Part shown: one piece after another, positions 9,975 through 20,502 of the stretch | Layout: the number at the start of each line of letters is the position of its first letter | How positions within the stretch are numbered: the stretch's first letter is position 1 | Assembly: GCF_016234775.1 (NCBI RefSeq) | Contig: NZ_JACRAH010000008.1 | Coordinates: forward strand, 1-64,000 | Length of the DNA stretch: 64,000 bases | Reading direction: 5' to 3' | Source: Aquabacterium sp. | GTDB taxonomy: Bacteria; Pseudomonadota; Gammaproteobacteria; Burkholderiales; Burkholderiaceae_C | Made by a program: the position numbers and the translations under genes | The notes under the pieces: generated by a model | The model's input: only the letters and a program-made list of their open reading frames with translations | What the model was told of the DNA's origin: nothing | Databases searched by the model: none

Positions 9975-11489
9975 ATGAACCATGTTGATTTTCAAGCTGA
10001 CCGCCGTCTGTTCATGAGGCAGTCGGCGGCATGGGCCGCAACGGGGTGCGCTGCCCCGCTTGCCATGTCGCTCGCGGCCAGTAGTGCGGTGGCGGCCACC
10101 ACAGCCACTGACTACAAGGCGCTGGTCTGCATATTCCTCCATGGTGGCAATGACGCCTTCAACACCGTTCTGGCCACTGACGAGCCCTCCTGGGCCGCCT
10201 ATACCAGCACGCGCAACCAGCAACCGGAGTCCATCGCTTTGCGCAAAGGCGTGGCGCCCGATCGCGCCCAGTTGCCTGGGTCGCCAGCCTGGCTGGGTGG
10301 GGTTCTGCCGATTGCGCCGGTGACGGCGCAGGAGGGACGCAGCTTTGCGCTGCACCCGATGCTGGGTGATGCGGCTGCGCTTTTTGCCAACAAGCGGCTG
10401 GCCATCGTGGCGAATGTGGGCCCGCTGTGTGGGCCTCTTGCCAAATCCGACTATGTCAAAGGCCAGAAGGACAGGCCACGCAAGCTGTTCTCGCACAACG
10501 ACCAGCAAAGCACGTGGATGGCCATGGCGCCGGAGGGGGCCACTGTTGGATGGGGTGGACGTCTGGCAGATGCGATTGCCAGTGGCAATGGCAGCAGCAT
10601 GTTCACGGCGATATCTTTGTCCGGCCATGCGGTCTGGCTCTCGGGTGATTCGGTCAGGCAGTACCAATTGGCCCAGACGGGGCCGATCCGAGTTGGGGGT
10701 GCAGGGGCGAAGACGGGGCAGTTGCGGGTCTACGATTCGGATGTGGTTGGTGCTGCTTTGGAGCGCGTGGTCAGCCGTACCCGCAATGGCCACCTGCTTT
10801 CCGCCGATCTTGCTGATGTGACCAGGCGCAGCATCACCTACGAGCGCTTGCTGAGCGTGGCGCTGCCGGGGGCGGAGGCCTTCGGCGCACCGTCGATGTT
10901 GAACTATCGAAATCTGGCAGGTGGGGCGCAGTTCAACCCTCTGGCCCAGCAATTACAGACTGTGGCCAGAACGATTGCGGCACAACAAGTTCTCGGCTTG
11001 AAGCGCCAGGTGTTCTTCGTGTCACTGGGTGGCTTTGACACCCACAATACGCAGAACAAAAGCCACGCAGATCTGCTGGCCAGATTGAATCATGCACTCA
11101 GCTATTTCGATCAGGCTTTGGGGCAGATGGGCATGCACAACCAGGTGACCACCTTCACGGCATCGGATTTCGGGCGTTCATTTACCAGCAACGGTGATGG
11201 AACAGACCATGGCTGGGGCGCACACCATATCGTCATGGGCGGTGCCGTCAAGGGGGGGGACATCATTGGCGATTTTCCCGTTCTGGGACGAAAGAACATG
11301 GCCAACAATGACTTCGACTCAAGCCCGGATCAATTGACCAATGGTGTGTTGTTGCCGCGCCTGTCTGTCGATCAGTATGGTGCCTCGCTGGGGCGCTGGT
11401 TTGGCGTGGGGGACAACGATCTGACGGGCATTTTCCCGAACCTGGTCAACTTCGGGTCAGGGCGCTTTCTGCCTTTGATGAAAGCTTGA
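9975..11489 (+). CDS. DUF1501 family secreted protein
   Basis: RRLFMRQSAAWAATG...YKALVCIFLHGGNDAFNTVLATD; FVSLGGFDTHNTQ; TASDFGRSFTSNGDGTDHGWGAHH. Confidence 0.9.
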   Translation: MNHVDFQADRRLFMRQSAAWAATGCAAPLAMSLAASSAVAATTATDYKALVCIFLHGGNDAFNTVLATDEPSWAAYTSTRNQQPESIALRKGVAPDRAQLPGSPAWLGGVLPIAPVTAQEGRSFALHPMLGDAAALFANKRLAIVANVGPLCGPLAKSDYVKGQKDRPRKLFSHNDQQSTWMAMAPEGATVGWGGRLADAIASGNGSSMFTAISLSGHAVWLSGDSVRQYQLAQTGPIRVGGAGAKTGQLRVYDSDVVGAALERVVSRTRNGHLLSADLADVTRRSITYERLLSVALPGAEAFGAPSMLNYRNLAGGAQFNPLAQQLQTVARTIAAQQVLGLKRQVFFVSLGGFDTHNTQNKSHADLLARLNHALSYFDQALGQMGMHNQVTTFTASDFGRSFTSNGDGTDHGWGAHHIVMGGAVKGGDIIGDFPVLGRKNMANNDFDSSPDQLTNGVLLPRLSVDQYGASLGRWFGVGDNDLTGIFPNLVNFGSGRFLPLMKA

Positions 11490-12504
11490 GTCGGGCAAAT
11501 CGGGGGCCCATCCAGACTGCGAGCACCGCTGACAGCAGGAAGTAGATGAGGTACTCGGGCAGTCGCCACACATTGATCGCCACGGAGTTAATGCCCAGGT
11601 GCGGGGCCAGGCTGTAGATGAACTCGTGAACCAGGTACAACTCCAGGCTGTATTGTCCGAACACCCTTAAGCAGGTTCTCAAGGCGCCTTCCGTGCGCAT
11701 CGTTGTCAGCCATTGTGCTGCGAACAGGCAAACGGGATAAGCCATCAGCGCGGTGGGATACCACCAAAGGCCATATCGCCAGGCCACAGGATTGGGCACC
11801 ACCAATGCCACTGTGGCCCAGAGCGCGAGCCCCCCGAGCAACAGCGCACCGTTCAGCTTCCAGCTTTGCCAGAGCATGGCCGCGCGGCCTTCTATCAAAT
11901 GTTGGCCGATCAAGATGCCGAGCAGGAACACCGGGAGTCGCACGGTGAGGATCAGCAGGTGATCCAGTTCACTGTCCGGCAGCAACAGGTCGAGCATCAA
12001 CACGCCGGCAAGGCAGAGCAGCAAGACTTGCTTCAAGCTGCTGCACGTGCGAGCCTTCTGAACGATCACGAACAGGCCATAGCAAAGCAGGATCGCCGGC
12101 ACGAACCAGCGGTCAAGTTGTCCAAGTAGCAGAAAGTCCAGGCCGATGAACCGCGTCATGTCCTGGAGGGCCAGTGAAGTCAGCATGCTGTCGCGAATCA
12201 GCGAGAACAGCACCAGTGTCCAGAACACAGGCGCGATGCGCACCAGGCGCTTTTGCAGGAATCGCGCTGTGTTGGGGTCAGCGTGCCAGCTGAAGCTGAT
12301 GCCCAGGCCTGACAGCAGAAAGAAGATGTCCACGCCTGTCAGCCCCAGCATCTTGACCGCGGTGACTGGGGCGAGGAACAGCGGGAGCTTGAAGCCCATG
12401 TGATACAGCATGATCCACATGATGGCCAGCCCCATCAATTCGCTGCGCAGTTCGCTGATTGCTTTCACGGGTATCTCGGGGAGCTTGGTGATGTGGTCAG
12501 GCAA
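11446..12504 (-). CDS. acyltransferase 3 family membrane protein
   Basis: ELMGLAIMWIMLYHMGF...GVDIFFLLSGLGISFSW; multiple TM helices. Confidence 0.8.
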   Translation of the reverse strand: MPDHITKLPEIPVKAISELRSELMGLAIMWIMLYHMGFKLPLFLAPVTAVKMLGLTGVDIFFLLSGLGISFSWHADPNTARFLQKRLVRIAPVFWTLVLFSLIRDSMLTSLALQDMTRFIGLDFLLLGQLDRWFVPAILLCYGLFVIVQKARTCSSLKQVLLLCLAGVLMLDLLLPDSELDHLLILTVRLPVFLLGILIGQHLIEGRAAMLWQSWKLNGALLLGGLALWATVALVVPNPVAWRYGLWWYPTALMAYPVCLFAAQWLTTMRTEGALRTCLRVFGQYSLELYLVHEFIYSLAPHLGINSVAINVWRLPEYLIYFLLSAVLAVWMGPRFARLKLSSKAESALTRS

Positions 12505-13498
12505 CCAGCTTGCGCAGGCCGATGAGTTGCAACAGCTTGCCGGTTATCAGCGACGCCGCGATGACAAGCGCTACAAAGACCAGTGCCAGTGGCGCCGCAT
12601 GCGACCATGGGTGACTCGTTGAGTTCAAGGCCGGGAGATGGGACCGCAGCAACCAGATGAACAAGGGGTTCAGGCAGAAGATGGCGAGCGAGTAGCGACC
12701 AATGTACTGAAGCCAGCGCGGTGGCGTGAGCTGATCGCAGACCAGGCGTGCTGCGCCCAAAAAGAGTGTCGAGGCGATCAGGACCTGGGGTCTCAGGTAA
12801 GGACTCTCATGGCCTTCTTGCGGGCCAGCCCAGATCAGGATCAGGGGGGCGAGCAGCCCGACGATCAGCGCGGTATGGGCGGGTATTCGCGCCGCGATCA
12901 ACTTGAATACATCGCGGTGCCTGGCGCTGTAGACCCCGAGCGCGACATATGGGAGCCAGTACGGGAAGGGGCGATCTGCCAGTTGGGATAGAAACGGAAA
13001 CTCGCGGTATCCCATGGGGGCCCAGGCGTAGACCACCAGCCCCAGTACCCAGATCGCCCCGAGTTCATGCGCGGTCACGCCTCTGCGTGCCAGCCAGTAC
13101 ACGATGGGGGTCAGTTGAAAGAGGATGATGAAATAGTATTGGCCAGGCCATCCGTATCCGCTCAGGTGCGTGGTGAACAGCTTGTTCAGGGGGATCTCGA
13201 ATGGCTGCTTGTTCAGCAGCAGGTAGAGGGCGCTGTACAGGATGAATGGCCAGGCGAGCCGTTGGATTCGCGTCAAGCAGAGTGCGACGAACTCCCCCGT
13301 GGTTGTCCAGTTCGGTGCGGCGGTGTAGAACGCGGTCAGGAAGATGAAGGCAGGTACACACCAGCGCAAGCAAGCCGAGACAGCCTGGTAAAGCGCGCTT
13401 GGCAGGACGCTGTCCAGGCTATGTATGGCCACGACGCCGATGATGGCCAGACCTCTGATGCTGTCGCCAAAGGGATCCCTGCTCATCCCGGTTGTCAA
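12497..13498 (-). CDS. acyltransferase 3 family membrane protein
   Basis: RGLAIIGVVAIHSLDSV...WCVPAFIFLTAFYTA. Confidence 0.8.
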   Translation of the reverse strand: MTTGMSRDPFGDSIRGLAIIGVVAIHSLDSVLPSALYQAVSACLRWCVPAFIFLTAFYTAAPNWTTTGEFVALCLTRIQRLAWPFILYSALYLLLNKQPFEIPLNKLFTTHLSGYGWPGQYYFIILFQLTPIVYWLARRGVTAHELGAIWVLGLVVYAWAPMGYREFPFLSQLADRPFPYWLPYVALGVYSARHRDVFKLIAARIPAHTALIVGLLAPLILIWAGPQEGHESPYLRPQVLIASTLFLGAARLVCDQLTPPRWLQYIGRYSLAIFCLNPLFIWLLRSHLPALNSTSHPWSHAAPLALVFVALVIAASLITGKLLQLIGLRKLVA

Positions 13499-15108
13499 GT
13501 GGGCTCTCCGCGAGCCTCTGCTTGATCGTCAAGGGTGGCATCCAGCCGGCGCCCGAACAACTGCGTACCCCACATGATGATCAGGTACATCACGGTATAG
13601 AGCAGCATCTTCTGCGGTATGTCACGCAAGTAAAAGCCGATCTTCCATGCCAGGGACTCACTGCCCAGCGCATAGGAGAACAGGCTCCAGGCCGAGCACA
13701 TGATCACGGGGGCGATGTTGACGACGCCTTGCTCACGTGTGACAAAGCTGTCCAGGTACATGCTGGAAGGTATCACCAGCAGCAACACCACGACCGGGAA
13801 CCACTCGATACCGAACAAGCCCAGCAAATGCGCCCATACGGATCCGACCGAGAAACCGCCCAGTGTGTTGTCGAGGCCCTCGTTCAGATAGCGGTAGTAG
13901 TCGCCAAAGGAGAAGGCGTAATCGTCCTTTTCAACGCGGATCTCAAGGGCGTCCAGCAGGTTCTGGGGAAGAATGGCCAGGCTCTTGTCGATCGTGGCAT
14001 CCCACAGCTCCGAGCGATCCCGATCCGTCAGCCTGGTACCAAAGTAGATGGTGTTGTCGTGGAACTTGGTTTCCGAAAAGCGGGCCATGACCGGGTTGGA
14101 CAAATAGGTTTCGTCGAACACCTTGTAGCGGGCGTCAAGCAGCGCGTCCTGCCTGTACTGGGCCATGCGCGCAGAGTCAGTCAGGGTCGTGACGGTTTCT
14201 TTGATCAACTCCCACGGTTTCAATGTGTCGCGCTTGTCGCGCACCAGCACCATGGCGGTGGCCAGTTGCGCAAACATGGCGATGGCGATCATCAGCGAGA
14301 CGGCGGACACCAGCAACCACTTCACGGTCGATCTGGTGACGGGGCGCTCGTCACGCCAGGCATAGACCAGATACATGAGCAGCGCTTGAACGGGACCAAT
14401 GACCATCAGTTGACGTGCATTCAATGCCATGCCGATCACGCACAGCAAGGCCACATACCCCGCAATGAGCGGACCTTGAGTCTTCATGGTGCAGTATCGG
14501 GCACCGTATTGCCGGTGATAGATCGGAATCAGGAAGGGCATGTAAGCCAGAAAGTTCAAGGCCTGGAAGGCCTTGCCACCGACGTCACCCGTGGCGACGC
14601 CACCACCGGTTGCCAACGCATAGGCGCCCACACCTGACATCAGCCAGATCATGTGCACGGACGGGATCGCCACGATCTTCAATGGACGGTGCACCAGCCG
14701 AGTGATGCGTTGTGCGCCAGCCTGAGGGGCCGCCAGATGCCGATAGATCCAGTGGCCCAGCACGCTCAGGAAGAGCACGGCGGCCAGCACACGGAATGTC
14801 GTCTGAGGCCAACGTAGCAGTTCGATCAGTGGGGCGCCATCCACCGACTGGGCAAGGAGCGCGGCATACACAGTCGTGACGCAAAGGCCCAGCAGGGCCA
14901 ATGCAGAAACCGGGTACTGTTCCGGTGAATTGCTGCGCCACAGATACTGAAAAACCAGTGATGACGAGATCACCACCCAGCCCACACATTCGAGGTTGAC
15001 CGGGTCGGCGCTGATCAGCAGCTGGATGACAAACGCGCAGAGTGCGCCGAGCTGCAGCAGCGCAAAGCAGAGGTCTTTCCTGGTCCAACGCAGAGGTGAA
15101 ACTTGCAT
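13495..15108 (-). CDS. O-antigen/EPS polymerase-like membrane protein
   Basis: Multi-TM protein with large soluble loop; start at 15108 overlaps upstream stop; EPS operon context. Confidence 0.6.
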   Translation of the reverse strand: MQVSPLRWTRKDLCFALLQLGALCAFVIQLLISADPVNLECVGWVVISSSLVFQYLWRSNSPEQYPVSALALLGLCVTTVYAALLAQSVDGAPLIELLRWPQTTFRVLAAVLFLSVLGHWIYRHLAAPQAGAQRITRLVHRPLKIVAIPSVHMIWLMSGVGAYALATGGGVATGDVGGKAFQALNFLAYMPFLIPIYHRQYGARYCTMKTQGPLIAGYVALLCVIGMALNARQLMVIGPVQALLMYLVYAWRDERPVTRSTVKWLLVSAVSLMIAIAMFAQLATAMVLVRDKRDTLKPWELIKETVTTLTDSARMAQYRQDALLDARYKVFDETYLSNPVMARFSETKFHDNTIYFGTRLTDRDRSELWDATIDKSLAILPQNLLDALEIRVEKDDYAFSFGDYYRYLNEGLDNTLGGFSVGSVWAHLLGLFGIEWFPVVVLLLVIPSSMYLDSFVTREQGVVNIAPVIMCSAWSLFSYALGSESLAWKIGFYLRDIPQKMLLYTVMYLIIMWGTQLFGRRLDATLDDQAEARGEPT

Positions 15109-16295
15109 CACACATACCTCTTGAAAACGGCCTGAATGGCCTGTGCTGCAGCCTCGCTGGAATAGCGCTGCATGTGCGAACTCGCCCAGTGAAAATTGCG
15201 TCGGTATGGCGCCAGCGCATCGATGGCGCTCGCCAGGCCTGCCGCGCTGCCAACCGGGATGACCCGCACACGTTCCAGTTGCCCGAACTCCGCCATGCAA
15301 CCCACGGCGTCACTCATCACCACACCACACCCTGCTTGCAGAGCCTCGTTGATGACCAACCCCCATGCCTCACCCATGCGGCGAGAGGGCAAGGCCACGA
15401 TATCGGCTGCCAGGTAATAGTCGGGCAGTTTGCTCTGGTTGATGAAGCCCATGAAACTGCATGTCACGCCGTGGCGTTGCAGGGCATCGGCCGCCAATCG
15501 TGCGACTCGTTCTTGCAACTCACCGGCGCCTACCACCATGATGTGCAGGCGCGCGCGAACCGCTTGCGGCAGATGAGGCAGGCATTCGAACAGCAGCTCA
15601 GGGTTCTTCTTGTCGATGAGCTTGCCGAAGAAGCCCAGGACGATGTGCTCGTCGCTCAGCCCCATGCTGTCGCGAAGGGCGCGACGCGCAGACCAGCGCT
15701 GTTCATCTCGCCAACCAGACAGGGGGTTGGGCACCGAGAACCTGGCATGAGAGATTCGTTGATCGGGTACCCCGTGGCGTGTCAGGTGCGCATGGTTGAG
15801 TTGACCAAAGGCAAAGGCATGACGGGCCGGCGCATACAGCAGGCGGTAGGCTGTCTTGCGTACCACTTCCTTGAGTGGAGAGCGTTGGCCTGCATACATG
15901 TCGTCCTGTGTTTCCTGACGAATCAATATGGGGATGCGCAAAGCCAGTGCAGACAGATAGGCTGTGTGGTCGAACCAGTACCGGGCCTGGGTGAGCATCA
16001 CAGCGGCGGGCCGCTCTGTTCGCAGCAGCTTGAAGATCCCCCGGCCGGTGAGGCTGGCAGGCGAGCTGAGTGGTACGCCCCGTTCGTTGTGAAGCACGCG
16101 ATAGCGGTAGCCACTCAACAACGGTGTGTCCCATGCCACTTCCTTGCCGAATTCGCGGTCGACATGACCCTGGCGTACAGAGACGTCGGTTGCATAGATG
16201 ACCTCGAATGAATCGGGGTGCAGTGCCTGCATGGCCTGGTAGACCGGCGCCTTGTATTGCACCGGGTGGCTGTCGAAAATCAGTATGCGTTTCAT
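15108..16295 (-). CDS. family 4 glycosyltransferase
   Basis: MKRILIFDSHPVQYKAPVYQAM...PSRRMGEAWGLVINEALQAGCGVVMSDAVGC. Confidence 0.85.
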   Translation of the reverse strand: MKRILIFDSHPVQYKAPVYQAMQALHPDSFEVIYATDVSVRQGHVDREFGKEVAWDTPLLSGYRYRVLHNERGVPLSSPASLTGRGIFKLLRTERPAAVMLTQARYWFDHTAYLSALALRIPILIRQETQDDMYAGQRSPLKEVVRKTAYRLLYAPARHAFAFGQLNHAHLTRHGVPDQRISHARFSVPNPLSGWRDEQRWSARRALRDSMGLSDEHIVLGFFGKLIDKKNPELLFECLPHLPQAVRARLHIMVVGAGELQERVARLAADALQRHGVTCSFMGFINQSKLPDYYLAADIVALPSRRMGEAWGLVINEALQAGCGVVMSDAVGCMAEFGQLERVRVIPVGSAAGLASAIDALAPYRRNFHWASSHMQRYSSEAAAQAIQAVFKRYV

Positions 16296-17341
16296 GCTGC
16301 CTGCCGGATGAGGCCAAGTCGATCGAGCACCGCACGGCAGATGTCTTCATTGCCGACGCGGTTGTTCAACACACGCCCTTGACCGGCCTGACGGATGCTT
16401 TCGCGGACCGGTGGATGCGCCAGCAAGGCTTTGCAGACCTCCACGCATTCATCGGGCGACGACCAGAAGGCCGCTTCCACGCCATCGCGGTACAGCGCCA
16501 GATGTTCTTGGGTGCGTTCCGCGCAAAACAGGCCGCCGGCTACCGGTATTTCCATCGTGCGGGTGGTGTGGTGATCCCGGTTGCCTTTGGACAGCATGCC
16601 CAGGCAGATGGACGCGCCGCGAATGGCATCGACATAGTCCTGTCCCGAGAGGCTGTAGCCCTTCCAGTAGGGCTCGAGTTCTGACCATATGCTCGATCGT
16701 TGCCAGTTGTCGCCCCAGATCGCTGGGCGCAGACCGTTTCGGATCAGGTGCTGCATCAGCAGGTCTCGGCCTTCGCCGTCCATCTGTCGACCGATGAAGA
16801 CGATGTCGTTGCGGTATGCCTGGGCCACTGGCGCTGAAGGATCCCGGGGGCGATGGGCCACCTCGTCATAGCTGCGCCAGATTTTCAGCACATCTCTGGC
16901 TCCCAGGTGACGGAACTCGGGCACGTTGATGTCGCGCACCGCCAGACACAAGTCATACGAGGGAATGGCGCGTCGAAGTGTCTGGAATCGCAGGCGGTCA
17001 CGTGGTCCGGTCGGATCATCGTGGTTGAACAGCACGATGCGCCTGGTGGACTGGCGGACCACGTCCAGGGCAGCCTTGCTGATCAGCTCGCCGCTGTCGA
17101 CCCAGCACAAGTCAAAGTGACCCTGCCCATGCAACTGTGCGGAAAGCCAGTTGGCCAGGCGGGCATGGGTAAAGAGGTAGCCGGTGCGGTAGTGCAAGGC
17201 ACCTTGCAGGCCCTTCATGGCAGCGCGAACCGCATCAAAGGGCTCGATGTGAAGGACTTCGCATCCAATGCGGCGCAAGGCGTCCGCTCGATGACGCGAT
17301 GTCGAGGCAGGGTCAGTGGCCCCCAGATACAGCACGCGCAC
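16292..17341 (-). CDS. CgeB-like glycosyltransferase family protein
   Basis: MRVLYLGATDPASTSRHRADALRRIGCEVLHIEP; SICLGMLSKGNRDHHTTRTMEIPVAGGLFCAERTQEHLALYRDGVEAAFW. Confidence 0.75.
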   Translation of the reverse strand: MRVLYLGATDPASTSRHRADALRRIGCEVLHIEPFDAVRAAMKGLQGALHYRTGYLFTHARLANWLSAQLHGQGHFDLCWVDSGELISKAALDVVRQSTRRIVLFNHDDPTGPRDRLRFQTLRRAIPSYDLCLAVRDINVPEFRHLGARDVLKIWRSYDEVAHRPRDPSAPVAQAYRNDIVFIGRQMDGEGRDLLMQHLIRNGLRPAIWGDNWQRSSIWSELEPYWKGYSLSGQDYVDAIRGASICLGMLSKGNRDHHTTRTMEIPVAGGLFCAERTQEHLALYRDGVEAAFWSSPDECVEVCKALLAHPPVRESIRQAGQGRVLNNRVGNEDICRAVLDRLGLIRQAA

Positions 17342-18503
17342 CGTGTGGCTCCCTCAGAGTTCTGTAAATGTCGCAGGCGCGGTCGCCGTACTCTCGCCAT
17401 CCGCCAGCTTGTTTGACGCGTTGGATGGCCTTGTCGCCCATGTTCTTTTGCAGTTCGGGTTGATCTGCCAACTGTTGCAGGCGATCTCCGATGGCCTTGC
17501 CGTCGCGCACCGGGACGATGAAACCTTCTTCCCCGTCCGTCAGCAGATCGGGGCCGCCCGTGTGTGCCGATGCGATCACGACACAGGCGCAGGCCATGGC
17601 TTGTGACAGCACCATGCCGAATCCTTCCTGCACGCTGGCCAGCACCATCGCGTGGCTGCGGCTCATCAGGTCCTTCAATTGAGCTTGCGGGACATGTCCA
17701 AGAACGCGGATGTCCTCGGACCACAGTCCCTGCGCGCGCATGCGTTCAATCAAGGCGTCGGAGGGCGTGCCTGCGAATGTGAGTGACTTGGCGGGATGCC
17801 GCAGTCTCTGGTAGCCCTGCAGCAGATAGGGGATGCCTTTGTTGAGGTTCATGCCGCCGACATACAGCACATCCAGCCGTCCCTTGGCTGGTTCTCCGCT
17901 ACGGGCGAAGGTGCCGAGGTTGACGCCATACGGCAGCAGCTTGATTTTTGAAGCCGCCATGCCTCTGTCGATGAAGGATTGGACGCTGAAGGACGAAGGC
18001 ACGGTGATGCAGTCGGCCTGTTCGTATTCGGCCTCTTCTCGTTCGATGACGCGGGGATCGATGCCATCGAAGGGCAGGCCCCAACGCCGGGCCTCTTCAC
18101 GAAGCAGTGCATCCTGGGTGCGAATGTGTGCCGAACCGCGGTCACAAACATAGCGGGCCCCCATCGATTGGGCCTGCACCCCACTTTGCAGGGCAGATCC
18201 TGACAGACCGACAAAGACATCACAGGGTGGCAACTGACGCTTGACGAAGGCATCCAGAGACAGCCGGATGGCCCACTCCCATTCCCTGATCAGCTTGGGA
18301 CCCAGCCGGTGTTTGGCGGGCATGGCCATGTAGGAGGACTGAAGCCAGGGCCAGGTCCGGATCAGGTCGCGCGGCAAGCCTTCATGCTTCAGTTTGAACT
18401 GCGGGTAACCTGTGAACACGGCCGCCAGTGCGCGTCGCGCGTGCAACTCTCTGGCCAGGTCGAAAGTGTGGAACTTGCCAGGAACGGACAGCACGACCTT
18501 CAT
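17313..18503 (-). CDS. family 4 glycosyltransferase
   Basis: MKVVLSVPGKFHTFDLARELHARRALAAVFTGYP; MVLASVQEGFGMVLSQAMACACVVIASAHTGGPDLLTDGEEGFIVPVRD. Confidence 0.88.
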   Translation of the reverse strand: MKVVLSVPGKFHTFDLARELHARRALAAVFTGYPQFKLKHEGLPRDLIRTWPWLQSSYMAMPAKHRLGPKLIREWEWAIRLSLDAFVKRQLPPCDVFVGLSGSALQSGVQAQSMGARYVCDRGSAHIRTQDALLREEARRWGLPFDGIDPRVIEREEAEYEQADCITVPSSFSVQSFIDRGMAASKIKLLPYGVNLGTFARSGEPAKGRLDVLYVGGMNLNKGIPYLLQGYQRLRHPAKSLTFAGTPSDALIERMRAQGLWSEDIRVLGHVPQAQLKDLMSRSHAMVLASVQEGFGMVLSQAMACACVVIASAHTGGPDLLTDGEEGFIVPVRDGKAIGDRLQQLADQPELQKNMGDKAIQRVKQAGGWREYGDRACDIYRTLREPHGARAVSGGH

Positions 18504-19777
18504 ACTGGCCTCACCATCATCCTGCGGGCCATGCCGATACACCCCAGCGCGATGGCCATCTCGGCCAGCAAGATGCCCATGCCTACACCCGTGATGCCCC
18601 AGATGTGGCCCAGGCCATAGGCCAGTACGGCTGCGCCGCCGGCCGCTGCGAGCACCCACGCGGACAGCGCAATGTGCTGGTTGGTGGCCATGAGCAGGAC
18701 ACGAGGCACGTGCCAGCTTCCGCACACGGCGGCATACGCCAGCAGCAAGGACATGAGCATGGGCTCGAAATCAATTCGCCCATGGGTCCAGACGTCAAGC
18801 AGCCAAGGGGCCATCCCATAGAGCACCAGGCTCAAGGTGACGGAGATGGCGATGCCTAGCCAGGTCGACCGCATGTAGAGCGCTCGGACAGCGTGGGCGC
18901 CACCTTGCCCGAACAGGTGGGCGAACTCCGCCCACAGAGCGTGGCCGAATGTGCCGGTGACTTGAACCGCGACCCGTGCAATCGTGCGGTAGGTGTTGAA
19001 CAAGGCCACCACCGTGGTACCAAACAGATGGCCGACCAACAAGGTGGCCCCTTGAAAGCTGATGGCATTGGCCAGGGGAAACAGCATGAAGGACAGGGCG
19101 GGCTTCACCATGGCGCGCACCTCGGCAAAACTCGCGTCTGACAGGCCCCATCGCAGCCCTTTGGCCTTTCTTGAGCTGATGTATACGGAAACCAGCACGC
19201 CGCCTGTTCGTGCTGCCAGACCGCACAGGGCCACGCTGGCAAACGAGCCCCATATCAGCAGGCCCGCGATCCAGCCAAGCCACTCTGCCAGCCTGACCAG
19301 TGTGCCTAACGAGGCGCCGAGTGCATAGCGACCAGTGGCACGGAACATGGCGTCGGCCAGGCCACCGATCAGTGTCAGCAGCACGCTGTAGATCAGCGCC
19401 AGCAGGGCTGTGCGCTCGTCGATGTTGGTGAGCCCGGGTAAGGGAAACAGCAGGACGGCCGGCGTGGCCAGCATCGCTGTCACCAGGCAGGTGATGGCCA
19501 TGAAAACCGATGCGCTGTGAAAGACGGCACTGGCCACATCGACACGGTCACGTGCCATTTCCATGGTCATGCGGTTGCCTGCGGTCGAGACCATCCCGAC
19601 GTCGGCCATCGAGAGGTAGGCTGGCAAAGCAGACAGCATCAACCAGGTACCGTAGGTCGGCAGATCCCATCGGTACAGAAACAGGGGCAAGGAAGCCAGC
19701 TGAATCAGCACATTGACAGCCTGCCCGAAAGCGCCGGCCCCCATGGCGGCCACAATCCTCGCCAGCAAGGGACTCAT
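18500..19777 (-). CDS. polysaccharide flippase (Wzx/MATE-like)
   Basis: Multi-TM; VNVLIQLASLPLFLYRWDLPTYGTWLMLSALPAYLSMADVGMVSTAGNRM. Confidence 0.8.
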   Translation of the reverse strand: MSPLLARIVAAMGAGAFGQAVNVLIQLASLPLFLYRWDLPTYGTWLMLSALPAYLSMADVGMVSTAGNRMTMEMARDRVDVASAVFHSASVFMAITCLVTAMLATPAVLLFPLPGLTNIDERTALLALIYSVLLTLIGGLADAMFRATGRYALGASLGTLVRLAEWLGWIAGLLIWGSFASVALCGLAARTGGVLVSVYISSRKAKGLRWGLSDASFAEVRAMVKPALSFMLFPLANAISFQGATLLVGHLFGTTVVALFNTYRTIARVAVQVTGTFGHALWAEFAHLFGQGGAHAVRALYMRSTWLGIAISVTLSLVLYGMAPWLLDVWTHGRIDFEPMLMSLLLAYAAVCGSWHVPRVLLMATNQHIALSAWVLAAAGGAAVLAYGLGHIWGITGVGMGILLAEMAIALGCIGMARRMMVRPV

Positions 19778-20502
19778 GGGCGCTCCAAGGCCAGCTTTCC
19801 TATCAGCTTGAATCGGTCGCTTGGAGGCATGGCCGCGATCAGGTCCCGAAGAAAGGCGTCCTGGAAGGCAAAGGTGTCGTCACGGCGGCTGACTTCAGAA
19901 ACCCGAACGAGCAGGCCGTCCACCTTGTAGCCTCTGATGGCCACGCCCAGCCGAGCCAGATTGCGGTCCAGCGAGCCTTTGGTGGTGATGTAGTCGCCGT
20001 TGCGCACGAAGTAGGTCAATGGTTCTGCGCGCTGATTGGTGCTGGTCCACAATCGCTTGATGGGCATTTGGCCGCCCGGCATGGCGATATCGTGCAACTG
20101 CTCGCTCTCCACCCTGAAGCCCTGAGACGGGTAGCACATCTCCGGCGTGTGCAACTGGGTGTCGGTGGACTGATCCTTGCCGTAGGCCAGAGAGAACATC
20201 AGCACGCGTCCTGATTGCCGGTTCACATAGATGCGGCTGACGGTCTCGCTGTAGATCTTGTTGAGCATCTCGGCCTGAACCGGGTTGACAACGGCGGCGC
20301 CACGTCCTGGCAGTTCCGTCCAGTCGCCAAACTGGCGAGGAATGATGTGCTCATAGACCGGGTTGCCGATCTCATCGGACCAGAACTGGCGGGGCTTGAG
20401 GCCCTCCCCGAAGCCGAATACCAGTGCGAACAAGCCCAGTATGGCGATCAGGATGGCCGGTCGAATCCGGCTTGGCGTGAAGGGCAGGGTAAAGGTGTTC
20501 AT
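19774..20502 (-). CDS. epsI: EpsI family exosortase-associated protein
   Basis: Single N-terminal TM; SLAYGKDQSTDTQLHTPEMCYPSQGFRV; 4-bp overlap with exosortase gene. Confidence 0.85.
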   Translation of the reverse strand: MNTFTLPFTPSRIRPAILIAILGLFALVFGFGEGLKPRQFWSDEIGNPVYEHIIPRQFGDWTELPGRGAAVVNPVQAEMLNKIYSETVSRIYVNRQSGRVLMFSLAYGKDQSTDTQLHTPEMCYPSQGFRVESEQLHDIAMPGGQMPIKRLWTSTNQRAEPLTYFVRNGDYITTKGSLDRNLARLGVAIRGYKVDGLLVRVSEVSRRDDTFAFQDAFLRDLIAAMPPSDRFKLIGKLALERP

